Assembly (NCBI GenBank): GCA_002083405.1
Contig: LVWT01000003.1
Span: forward strand, 1-22,210
Source: Nitrospira sp. SG-bin2
GTDB taxonomy: Bacteria; Nitrospirota; Nitrospiria; Nitrospirales; Nitrospiraceae
Reading direction: 5' to 3'
DNA: 22,210 bases
A model generated the notes under the pieces. The model saw only the letters and a program-made list of their open reading frames with translations. It did not search any database and had not been told where the DNA came from. This document shows positions 6,993 to 13,396 of this stretch, piece by piece. Numbering within the stretch: position 1 is the stretch's first letter; the number at the start of each line of letters is the position of its first letter. The translations under genes and the position numbers were made by a program.

Positions 6993-7258
6993 CGGAACAG
7001 GAAGTTACGAAGCGCGCCGAGGAATCGGGCCGGATCATCAACTCGCCGGCCTATCAGCAGGCTTGGACTGAAGTCGAGAAAGACATCGTGCGCCAATGGA
7101 TGCAGGCCCGCACCCCGGAGGACCGGGAGGATTGCTGGCACAAGGTCCAAGCACTGAAGGCGCTGCATCGCGAATTGAACGGATTCCTGGAGCAGGGCAA
7201 GTCCCTGGAACGGAAGAAGCAGAGACGGAATGGAAACGCAAACTGGAGCCCAGCCTAG
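6989..7258 (+). CDS. conserved small helical phage protein ahead of the scaffold (89 aa)
   Basis: Starts at TTG 6989, overlapping the preceding TGA as TTGA. The protein (MTEQEVTKRAEESGRIINSP, then AYQQAWTEVEKDIVRQW, PEDREDCWHKVQALKAL and HRELNGFLEQGK) has the pattern of a widespread helical phage family in which a short segment before AY/AF is followed by two long helices and a GK ending; members often lie near portal, scaffold or capsid genes. The exact function of that family is not known to me. It overlaps the scaffold start by 29 bases. Confidence 0.6.
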   Translation: MTEQEVTKRAEESGRIINSPAYQQAWTEVEKDIVRQWMQARTPEDREDCWHKVQALKALHRELNGFLEQGKSLERKKQRRNGNANWSPA

Positions 7259-8282
7259 CGCCCCTGTAAGCAATTCGGGCGGCCTGACAATGCACGACGC
7301 GGGGCAGGCCATCTCTGGCCTGTTGCAGAAGGAGCGTGGAGGCCCGAGGGACGATGCTGGGCGCTTTGCATCCGCCAAGCCCACAGAAGAACAGCCTGCC
7401 CCGCCCGTAGAGGCGACGGAGCGGCCCGTAGAGACCCAGGAGTCTCCGGACGACAATCTAGAGTTTGACGACGGCCAATCGACTGGCGCTGACAACAATC
7501 AGCCCGACATCGATATGCCCAAGTCGTGGTCGAGCAGCGACCGTGATGAGTGGAGCAAGCTGACACCAGAGGCGAAGGCAATTGTCCAACGCCGGGAACA
7601 GCAGCGCGAAGCCGGCATGTCCAAGCTCGCAAGTCAGCTCAAGGCCAAGGAGACGGAAGTCGCCAAGGTTCTTGAGCAGATCGAAACCGAACGGAAGCAA
7701 CTTGCCTCGCAGGCGGGACGCTATGCGTCCGAAGCCGTGCGTAAGTTCCAATCCGAGTTCGGGGACGTGAAAGATCCAGGTCAGCTCGCCGCGACCGATC
7801 CCGCAAGGTTCCTCCGCTACCAGGCCGCACAAATGGCCGTGGGGCAGGCCGTGCAGGAAGCCCAGCAATACGAGCAACAGCAAGCCGAGGAATTTTCCAA
7901 GGCCATGCTGGAGTTCCGTAAGACGGAAAACGAGAAGGTAGCCGAACGACTGAAGCTCGATACCCCGGAGAAGCGCCAGGCATTCGAGACAAGGATCATC
8001 AAGGCTGCTGAATCAGATGGTATCCCGATCTCCAGGCTTCAACAGTACACCGCCGAGGAATTGGCGATTTACGACGATGCCCTGAAGTACCGGGCGGCCA
8101 TTGCCAAGCGAGCTGAGAAGGAGAAAGCGGTCAAGCAGCCTCCCAAGGTTGTCAGGCCCGGTTCACCGTCCGCGAGTCCGGCCAAGGAACAGCAGGAAGC
8201 CTCCGTGATGAAAAACCTGCGGCAGACCGGCACGATCGACGCAGCCGCTGCCGCCTTCAAGCTACGGCTAGGAGGCCGTTAA
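7230..8282 (+). CDS. capsid assembly scaffolding protein
   Basis: 350 aa, hydrophilic, highly charged and mostly helical, immediately upstream of the major capsid gene, the standard scaffold position. The N-terminal third is disordered and acidic/Pro-rich (EEQPAPPVEATERPVETQES). WSSSDRDEWSKLTPEAKAIV at about residues 99-118 is typical of this scaffold group. Long coiled-coil segments follow (KAKETEVAKVLEQIETERKQ; EAQQYEQQQAEEFSKAMLEF). The C-terminus is basic (KNLRQTGTIDAAAAAFKLRL), the usual coat-binding end. It shapes procapsid assembly and leaves before or during packaging. ATG 7230 has only a weak purine run upstream, suggesting coupling to the preceding gene. Confidence 0.8.
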   Translation: METQTGAQPSAPVSNSGGLTMHDAGQAISGLLQKERGGPRDDAGRFASAKPTEEQPAPPVEATERPVETQESPDDNLEFDDGQSTGADNNQPDIDMPKSWSSSDRDEWSKLTPEAKAIVQRREQQREAGMSKLASQLKAKETEVAKVLEQIETERKQLASQAGRYASEAVRKFQSEFGDVKDPGQLAATDPARFLRYQAAQMAVGQAVQEAQQYEQQQAEEFSKAMLEFRKTENEKVAERLKLDTPEKRQAFETRIIKAAESDGIPISRLQQYTAEELAIYDDALKYRAAIAKRAEKEKAVKQPPKVVRPGSPSASPAKEQQEASVMKNLRQTGTIDAAAAAFKLRLGGR

Positions 8283-8285
8283 ACC

Positions 8286-9257
8286 ATGACTGTCCCGGCA
8301 GGAACCTATCAGCGGTTCCAGCAGATCGGTGTCCGCGAAGACCTCAGCGACATCATCTTTAACATCGACCCGGTGGAGACCCCCGTGGTTTCCACCATGA
8401 CCAAGGTGAAGGCGACCAACACCCTGCATGAGTGGCAGACCGACGTGCTTGACGCTGCGGCGGCCAACACGAAGGTGGAAGGTGACGACGCCACTGTGAA
8501 CACCGCGACCCCGACTGTCCGCCTCCAGGACTATGCCCAGATCATGACCAAGGTGGTCTCGATCTCGGGCACCGCCCAGGCGGTGGATACGGCGGGTCGT
8601 GACGACGAAGAGTCCTACCAGCTTGCCAAGCGCGGCAAGGAACTGAAGCGCGACCTGGAATTTGCAATCGTGCGCAACCAGGCGTCTTCGGCCGGTTCGG
8701 CTTCCGTCGCCCGCACCATGGCCGGCATGGAGGGGTGGATCTTCACCAACCGCTCCTCGGTCGGCACCGGCACTGCCCAGACGACCCCGGGTTACACCGC
8801 GGGCAACGTTGCGAGCCCGACTGACTCGACGGCCGCGGGTTCGGTGTCGGAGACCATCTTCAAGGCCCTGATTCAGCAGGCGTGGTCAGCGGGTGGCAAC
8901 CCCCGTTCGATCTACGTCAACGGCACGGGCAAGCAGAAGATTTCGGGCTTCACGGGTATCGCCACGCAGTACCGCGACAATCGTGGTACGGGCCAGGCGA
9001 CCATCCTTGGCGCCGCTGACGTGTATGTGTCGGACTTCGGGGTGCACAACATCATCCCGTGCCGCCAGATGCGCACCAGCGTCATCCTGGGCTTGGACAT
9101 GGACTATTGGAAGCTCGCCACGCTTCGCAACATGGAGCGCACCGCTCTGGCGAAGACCGGCGACTCCGACAAGACTATGCTTGTCTGGGAAGGCACCCTT
9201 GAGGCTTGCAACGAGAAGGCCAGCTTCAAGATCTCGGACATCAACTTCGCTCTGTAA
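8286..9257 (+). CDS. major capsid protein (DUF5309/SU10 type, HK97 fold)
   Basis: 323 aa. Begins MTVPAGTYQRFQQIGVREDL, followed by IIFNIDPVETPVVSTM and HEWQTDVLD, the signature opening of the DUF5309 capsid family. Further family-like segments are DYAQIMTKVVSISGTAQAVD, GKELKRDLEFAIVRNQ and NPRSIYVNGTGKQKISGFTG, and the C-terminus EGTLEACNEKASFKISDINF. AGGAGG at 8270-8275 precedes ATG 8286 by ten bases, a strong signal suited to the most abundant virion protein. A hairpin terminator follows directly. The family forms the icosahedral shell in SU10-like phages. Confidence 0.9.
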   Translation: MTVPAGTYQRFQQIGVREDLSDIIFNIDPVETPVVSTMTKVKATNTLHEWQTDVLDAAAANTKVEGDDATVNTATPTVRLQDYAQIMTKVVSISGTAQAVDTAGRDDEESYQLAKRGKELKRDLEFAIVRNQASSAGSASVARTMAGMEGWIFTNRSSVGTGTAQTTPGYTAGNVASPTDSTAAGSVSETIFKALIQQAWSAGGNPRSIYVNGTGKQKISGFTGIATQYRDNRGTGQATILGAADVYVSDFGVHNIIPCRQMRTSVILGLDMDYWKLATLRNMERTALAKTGDSDKTMLVWEGTLEACNEKASFKISDINFAL

Positions 9258-9263
9258 CAACTG

Positions 9264-9296
9264 GAGGGCGGGGGCTTCGGCTCCCGCCTCTTTCTC
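9264..9296 (+). terminator. hairpin terminator/attenuator after the capsid gene
   Basis: A GC-rich stem (arms 9264-9275 and 9280-9290, TTCG loop at 9276-9279, one GU pair) is followed by TTTCTC at 9291-9296. The pyrimidine tract is short, so read-through is likely. It sits seven bases after the capsid stop and directly before ATG 9297, so it should lower expression of the following cassette relative to capsid. Confidence 0.65.
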
Positions 9297-9497
9297 ATGG
9301 AACCGAAACCCTGCCCATTCTGCGGCTCTGAGCCTGTCATTCATCACAAGAAGAACGCCCAGCGCATCATCGGCGCAACCACGAATGCCGGCGAGTACTT
9401 CAAGGTCGAATGCGTCTCCGACAAATGCTCAATGCGTGAAGTCCGCACTCATGCCTGCGGGTCCAGGGAGGCGGCTATCGAGGTGTGGAATGGCTGA
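9297..9497 (+). CDS. Lar-like zinc-ribbon protein (66 aa)
   Basis: Begins MEPKPCPFCGSEPVIHHKKN and ends REAAIEVWNG. The N-terminal CPFCG (Cys6, Cys9), a second cysteine group (Cys39, Cys44), and the closing A-I-x-x-W-N match the restriction-alleviation protein Lar family and related phage zinc ribbons. Lar proteins modulate host type I restriction, but many phage members are uncharacterised, so antirestriction activity is only possible. The start codon follows the terminator's pyrimidine tract at once, with no free Shine-Dalgarno, which predicts weak or coupled translation. Confidence 0.65.
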   Translation: MEPKPCPFCGSEPVIHHKKNAQRIIGATTNAGEYFKVECVSDKCSMREVRTHACGSREAAIEVWNG

Positions 9498-9663
9498 GGA
9501 GCCGCAGTATCCAGTCTTTAAGTTTCACGCCAAGGGTAGCACGCAAATTCGGATGGTTCTGGCGCCGGACAAACTCTACATGCAGACCACGCTTGGTGAC
9601 TGGGAGCTTCCCCGCGATCTGGTCAACGACTTTCGCAATTGGCTGAACGAGCATTGCAAATGA
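9490..9663 (+). CDS. small hypothetical protein (57 aa)
   Basis: ATG 9490 lies eight bases inside the end of the Lar-like gene. The product begins MAEEPQYPVFKFHAKGSTQI and ends FRNWLNEHCK: short beta strands, then a C-terminal helix. No motif is recognised. Its stop overlaps the next ATG as ATGA (9660-9663). The overlaps at both ends support expression in the cassette. Confidence 0.5.
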   Translation: MAEEPQYPVFKFHAKGSTQIRMVLAPDKLYMQTTLGDWELPRDLVNDFRNWLNEHCK

Positions 9664-9983
9664 CCGAGCGCCTTCTCTCCTTCGACCCGATCACCGGAAC
9701 CAAGACCTGGCACAGCTACGACCCGCTGACCAAGGAAACCCATATCCGCAACGAGTTCGATCGGCAGATGATTGTCGATCAGATCGACCACAATAAGCGC
9801 ATCCACGACAAGCCGCAGGGCAGGGAGTGGAAGCACGCCGCCCGCATTCCCTTACAGATCGTTCATCACATCCTGATGACTGAAGGGGTGGATATCCTCT
9901 CCGAAGAGGGATGGCCCCGCATGAGAAAGCTGTTGAACGATCCTGAGTATCTGCATCTCCGCATCTGGCCGGGGCGCGTTTGA
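9660..9983 (+). CDS. conserved phage protein of unknown function (107 aa)
   Basis: Begins MTERLLSFDPITGTKTWHSY and later has RNEFDRQMIVDQIDHNKRIH, GREWKHAARIPLQIVHHIL and NDPEYLHLRIWPGRV. The opening strand-turn pattern, the central D-x-x-x-N-K segment and the closing N-D-P-E/R...G-R-V resemble a small protein that recurs near capsid genes of podoviruses. I know of no established function. It is coupled by ATGA to the preceding gene, and its TGA overlaps the TTG start of the glycosyltransferase gene. Confidence 0.55.
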   Translation: MTERLLSFDPITGTKTWHSYDPLTKETHIRNEFDRQMIVDQIDHNKRIHDKPQGREWKHAARIPLQIVHHILMTEGVDILSEEGWPRMRKLLNDPEYLHLRIWPGRV

Positions 9984-11314
9984 ACCACTTCAAGGAGGCA
10001 ATGGGCCTGCTGAAGTCCGGGCAACTGGACGAAGCCCAATCGTCTATCTGCAAGGCCCTTGAGGACGAGCCGGATAACGTCAACTACCTCTTGTTGGCTG
10101 GGAACATCAACACCGCCGCCAACCGCTTCGGCTTCGCCTCCACCATCTATCACCGCATCCTCCAGCTTAACCCCGAATACGCCGCCGGCTGGAACAACCT
10201 CGGGCATTGCTATCACGCTTTGCAGAGGTTCGACGAAGCCGCTCAGTGCTTCGCAAAGTCCCTTCACTACCAGGGCGACCACTTCGACCCCTATAACAAC
10301 ATGCTGCTCATCAACGTCGTGATGGGCAACCCCGACAAGGCATTGGAAATCTATCCAATCGCGAAGTGGCTGGCGGACGATGACGGGAAGATGAAGGACC
10401 TCAAGTCCAACATCGCCCTTGCCCTGCTCAAGAAGAGAATGTGGAAGCCCGGCTGGGAGGCTTTCGACTCCATGCTGTCGAAGGTCAAGCAGCGGAAGGA
10501 ATTGTTCTATGGGGATGCGCCGTATTGGGATGGGCGAGGGGGTCAGTGCGTCGTTGCCTATGGAGAGCAGGGAATAGGCGACGAGATCATGGGCGCCTCC
10601 ATGATCCCTGATCTCTCCGAAGACTGCTCAGTGATTATCGACTGCGACAATAGGCTAGAGGGACTATTCAAGCGTTCATTCCCGGACTGCACCGTATACG
10701 GGACGCGCTTTCAAAAGACTGAGAAGGAATGGCTGGCAAATCATCGCGTGGATGCACGGGTTGCCGTATTAAGCCTTGGTCGCTGGTACCGGCAAAGAGA
10801 CGAGGATTTCCCCCGGGAGCCGTATCTAAAAGCCTGTCCCGTGCGCCGCGACATGTACCGCCACCTGCTGAGTCAGTATCCCGGCAGGAAGATGGGGTTG
10901 GCCTGGACGGGCGGGCTGAAGAATACCAACAAGGCCGACCGCTCACTTACCCTTGAACAGCTTCAACCCCTGCTGAGCATCCCCGGCATTACGTGGGTGA
11001 ACCTCGAATATAAAGGCGGAGACCCCGGACATGGGATCAAACACTTCCCCTGGATCACGCAGACCAACGATTACGACGATACTGCGGCATTGGTGGCTGA
11101 ACTCGACGGCGTTGTCTCTGTCACTACCGCCGTTGCTCTTTTGGCCGGAGCTATTGGCCAGCAGTGCCACGTTCTGGTCCCGGAACACCCAACTTGGCAC
11201 TGGCTCGAATCCGGTGAAATGCCCTGGTTCCCGCTGAAGCTCCACCGCCGCGTTGGAAACGACTGGACGAGCCTCATAGACTCGCTGGCAGAGGAACTAA
11301 GAGGAACCACATGA
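9980..11314 (+). CDS. TPR-domain glycosyltransferase-like protein
   Basis: 444 aa. Residues about 2-35, 36-69 and 70-103 are TPR repeats (KEAMGLLKSGQLDEAQ; ASTIYHRILQLNPEYAAGWN; HALQRFDEAAQCFAKSL). From about 190 there is a GT-B-like region resembling GT9 heptosyltransferases: VVAYGEQGIGDEIM, RKMGLAWTGGLKN, DDTAALVAELDGVVSV and VPEHPTWHW. The site usually written D-T-x-x-A-H-L-A-G here reads TTAVALLAG, so the Asp and His are replaced and activity should not be assumed. TTG 9980 is chosen because it overlaps the preceding stop (TTGA) and begins the first TPR helix; ATG 10001 has AAGGAGG only two bases upstream. It likely modifies a virion protein or host glycan. Confidence 0.75.
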   Translation: MNHFKEAMGLLKSGQLDEAQSSICKALEDEPDNVNYLLLAGNINTAANRFGFASTIYHRILQLNPEYAAGWNNLGHCYHALQRFDEAAQCFAKSLHYQGDHFDPYNNMLLINVVMGNPDKALEIYPIAKWLADDDGKMKDLKSNIALALLKKRMWKPGWEAFDSMLSKVKQRKELFYGDAPYWDGRGGQCVVAYGEQGIGDEIMGASMIPDLSEDCSVIIDCDNRLEGLFKRSFPDCTVYGTRFQKTEKEWLANHRVDARVAVLSLGRWYRQRDEDFPREPYLKACPVRRDMYRHLLSQYPGRKMGLAWTGGLKNTNKADRSLTLEQLQPLLSIPGITWVNLEYKGGDPGHGIKHFPWITQTNDYDDTAALVAELDGVVSVTTAVALLAGAIGQQCHVLVPEHPTWHWLESGEMPWFPLKLHRRVGNDWTSLIDSLAEELRGTT

Positions 11315-11553
11315 GAGAGACAGCAGGCTTCTACGGCCTTCGCAACGCCATCCTTAACCAACGCAACACGGTTTACGACCTGCGGGCAGACCTCAAGAGC
11401 CAAGAGAACCGGCTTGCGGGCTTGATTGAGGATGTCAAGAGCTGCAAGGCGGCCGTTGCCGAGCAAGAGCAATACCTCGAAGAAATGAAAGCCGACTTCC
11501 TGCGATGGACAGGAATTCCGTGGAAGTCGCCCGAGGAAGAAGATGGCAATTGA
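11311..11553 (+). CDS. coiled-coil hypothetical protein (80 aa)
   Basis: ATG 11311 overlaps the glycosyltransferase stop (ATGA), with AAGAGGAA upstream. Most of the protein is a predicted coiled coil (LKSQENRLAGLIEDVKSCKA; AVAEQEQYLEEMKADFLRW), closing with the acidic tail KSPEEEDGN. No enzyme motif. Lying between a glycosyltransferase-like gene and a methyltransferase-like gene, it could act as an oligomerisation partner for one of them; that is inference from position alone. Confidence 0.5.
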   Translation: MRETAGFYGLRNAILNQRNTVYDLRADLKSQENRLAGLIEDVKSCKAAVAEQEQYLEEMKADFLRWTGIPWKSPEEEDGN

Positions 11554-12220
11554 CGACTTCACCTTCCAAGCCATCTGGGAAGCCAAGGTCCCCAATGGGG
11601 AGATCCTGTGCCTTGGGTATCCGGACATCCTTGTCCACGCTGAAATCACCGGAGTAGGAGAGCACCCAGATGCGGATCGAATCCGAGGCTGGCATGGATG
11701 GAACGGGCGCGTTTACGAAGCTTCAGAAGTCTTTTCCAAGATGGGTCTACGCGCCACTTACCTCGATATCGTACGGTCCCGAGGGCCAGAAAGTATCCAT
11801 GACCTCAACGAGCCACTGGCAGCTGATCTTGCCGGACGATTCGATATCGTATTGGATCCCGGCACCACGGAGCACTGCTTCAATGTCGGACAAGCGTTTC
11901 GCAATGTCAGAGACGCCGCCAAGCCTGGGGGAATAATCATCCACGAGAACCCCTTGTCCATGGTCAATCATGGGTTCTGGAACATCAACCCGGGGACCTA
12001 TCACGACTTCTATGACCAGGACACGGTTCATCTCTGCGCCGAGGTTTACGGCGAGGTGAACAAGAAGAAGATTGAGACCATCCGGAAGCCCTATGCCCGC
12101 TTCACCCCAAGGGACAACGCATCAATCCTGGTGGTGGTGGAGAAGGGTGCCGGACCGACCATTTGGCCCCAACAGCGAAAATATCGTCACAACCCCCAAC
12201 TACTGGCACCAGCAGCATGA
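11543..12220 (+). CDS. SAM-dependent methyltransferase-like protein
   Basis: 225 aa. After a first strand ILCLGYPDIL, which lacks the usual GxGxG loop, the order is YLDIVRSRG (strand 2 acidic end), ADLAGRFDIVLDPGTTEHC (motif II/III region), AFRNVRDAAKPGGIIIHENP (the R-x-L/V-K-P-G-G element of class I methyltransferases) and a C-terminal part. This fits a Rossmann-fold methyltransferase with a degenerate motif I, so substrate and activity are open. Sugar or protein methylation would fit the neighbouring glycosyltransferase. ATG 11543 has GAGGAAGAAG just upstream and overlaps the preceding gene by 11 bases. Confidence 0.6.
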   Translation: MAIDDFTFQAIWEAKVPNGEILCLGYPDILVHAEITGVGEHPDADRIRGWHGWNGRVYEASEVFSKMGLRATYLDIVRSRGPESIHDLNEPLAADLAGRFDIVLDPGTTEHCFNVGQAFRNVRDAAKPGGIIIHENPLSMVNHGFWNINPGTYHDFYDQDTVHLCAEVYGEVNKKKIETIRKPYARFTPRDNASILVVVEKGAGPTIWPQQRKYRHNPQLLAPAA

Positions 12221-12732
12221 TCGATTTTTGCTTTGTTTTCGCCGATATCGGGGACATGTGGCACCGCACTGCCTGCACCGAGATGCTTCGCTCCCTCAAG
12301 ACGGTCTTCCCCGGGGCCAATGTCGTACAGCTTTGCGACCAAGAGGCCAAACTCCATCCCTGGGCCGATGGTGAATGGCGGGCCAACATGAAGGCCACGA
12401 AAGAGAACTACCCCGACTTCCACTCGTTCATCATTACGGACTATGCCTGCAACGCCACCAACCCAGTGGTTGTATCGGAGATCGATGGTATCTGGATTCC
12501 CGCCGACTACTCCGGCCCGATCCCGGGTGGAACGAAGGTCCGGCATTTCCAGCATGGCGCCTATGTTTCCTTCCGGGAATGTCCGGACAAGATGATTCAA
12601 TTCGCCCGGGCCGTAGACGAGGGCAAGCCGTTCAAGGAGATGCTGCCCAAGACGGTCACGCTTGACATCCCCCGGGAAGTGAATGCCGGCGACCCCGCCT
12701 TTGGCGCGTTGGAAATCGTCCCTCTAACCTAG
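12217..12732 (+). CDS. hypothetical protein, possibly GT-A-like (171 aa)
   Basis: ATG 12217 overlaps the methyltransferase stop (ATGA) and is preferred over an in-frame start at 12163. The N-terminus, MIDFCFVFADIGDMWHRTAC followed by EMLRSLKTVFPGANVVQLCD, resembles the first strand, helix and second strand of GT-A nucleotide-sugar transferases. The middle (NPVVVSEIDGIWIPADY) may be a strand with an acidic pair, but no clear DxD is present, and the protein is shorter than typical enzymes. The last 25 bases overlap promoter copy 2. The assignment is weak; the genomic link to the glycosyltransferase and methyltransferase is the main support. Confidence 0.45.
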   Translation: MIDFCFVFADIGDMWHRTACTEMLRSLKTVFPGANVVQLCDQEAKLHPWADGEWRANMKATKENYPDFHSFIITDYACNATNPVVVSEIDGIWIPADYSGPIPGGTKVRHFQHGAYVSFRECPDKMIQFARAVDEGKPFKEMLPKTVTLDIPREVNAGDPAFGALEIVPLT

Positions 12733-12739
12733 CCATAAT
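12708..12739 (+). promoter_or_regulatory. phage promoter motif, copy 2 (connector/tail module)
   Basis: GTTGGAAATC at 12708-12717 (two differences from the other three copies), 16 bases, CATAAT at 12734-12739. It begins inside the end of the preceding gene and stands 39 bases ahead of ATG 12779. GCACCCCA then GGAACC follow, the shared downstream element. It would drive the adaptor, nozzle and tail fibre. Confidence 0.65.
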
Positions 12740-12747
12740 GCACCCCA

Positions 12748-12776
12748 GGAACCGCAAGCCTTTCGAGGCCGGTTCC
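12748..12776 (+). promoter_or_regulatory. 5' leader hairpin ahead of the adaptor gene
   Basis: GGAACCG (12748-12754) pairs perfectly with CGGTTCC (12770-12776). Inside, GCCT-TTCG-AGGC (12758-12769) extends the stem after a CAA bulge. Only GC separates the stem from ATG 12779, and no Shine-Dalgarno lies at normal distance. With CATAAT as -10, transcription would begin at or just before the stem, so the mRNA would start with this hairpin. Confidence 0.6.
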
Positions 12777-12778
12777 GC

Positions 12779-13396
12779 ATGGCTATTTCGACCCGCGCAG
12801 AGTTAAGAGCCGCAATCAAGAACTGGAGCAAGCGGACTGAGTTGTCCGACACTACGCTTGACGAGCTTATTGCCCTTGCTCATTCCGAGATCATGGGCCG
12901 GGTTCGCATCCGGGCGATGGAAACCCGGGACCAGGCATTCACCATCTCCAGCGAACTGACGGCCCTTCCCACGGGCTTCCGCGAGTTCCGCTCCGTTCAG
13001 AGGACGGCCCCCACGTCGGGGCCGATGGAGCTTTATACACCCTCAGTCGCAGCGAAGACCTACGATCGATCCGACTCCGATACCCCTCTGTTCTACATGA
13101 TCGAGGGCGGGCAGATCAGAACGGTTCCTGGCGGGGGAGCTACCCTTGAAATCGTCTATTACGCCGATCTGGACGACTTCTCCGCTGACGGCGAGACCAA
13201 CTGGATACTGACCAACTACCCGGGGATATACCTCTTCGGCTCTCTCAAGAACCTCGCTCCATACATCGGCCATGACGAGCGAGTCCCTGTCTGGGAGAAG
13301 GAGTTTGAGCGCCTTCTGACCGTGATGCAGGTTGAGGACCGCAAGGCTTCCTGGTCCGGCGCGCCCAACATGCCACGGGTCAAGTCGGCGCCATGA
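12779..13396 (+). CDS. head-to-tail adaptor protein
   Basis: 205 aa. Begins MAISTRAELRAAIKNWSKRT, followed by TTLDELIALAHSEIMGRVRI, the opening helices of the SU10/P22-type adaptor (head completion) proteins that bind under the portal. The middle is a strand-rich region (LPTGFREFRSVQ; GQIRTVPGGGATLEIVYYA), and the C-terminus is helical (YLFGSLKNLAPYIGHDERVP). This matches the adaptor's helical bundle with extended arms. It is the first gene after promoter copy 2 and the leader hairpin, and its stop overlaps the nozzle start (ATGA), the usual adaptor-nozzle order. Confidence 0.75.
   Translation: MAISTRAELRAAIKNWSKRTELSDTTLDELIALAHSEIMGRVRIRAMETRDQAFTISSELTALPTGFREFRSVQRTAPTSGPMELYTPSVAAKTYDRSDSDTPLFYMIEGGQIRTVPGGGATLEIVYYADLDDFSADGETNWILTNYPGIYLFGSLKNLAPYIGHDERVPVWEKEFERLLTVMQVEDRKASWSGAPNMPRVKSAP

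Noticed and set aside
8893..9489. Arg/Ser-rich frame running antisense-like in an alternative frame through the capsid gene into 9663
   Set aside because: The part inside the capsid gene is a frame shadow; only the last 57 codons from ATG 9490 are kept as a gene.
11071..11649. 192-aa minus-strand frame across the glycosyltransferase, coiled-coil and methyltransferase genes
   Set aside because: It covers three coupled plus-strand genes and shows no domain pattern or ribosome-binding site.
12738..12806. Short upstream frames beginning at the ATG of the CATAATG boxes (products starting MHPRN at 12738, MRPRN at 15686 and MRPGT at 22042) as possible leader peptides
   Set aside because: That ATG overlaps the predicted -10 box, so it would not be transcribed from this promoter. 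Copy 1 (CATAATCC) has no ATG, although the rest of the motif is conserved.
12779..12900. Hairpin at 12748-12776 considered as an intrinsic terminator of the accessory cassette
   Set aside because: No T tract follows, the stem ends two bases before a start codon, and a promoter-like motif lies directly upstream, so a leader structure is more likely.
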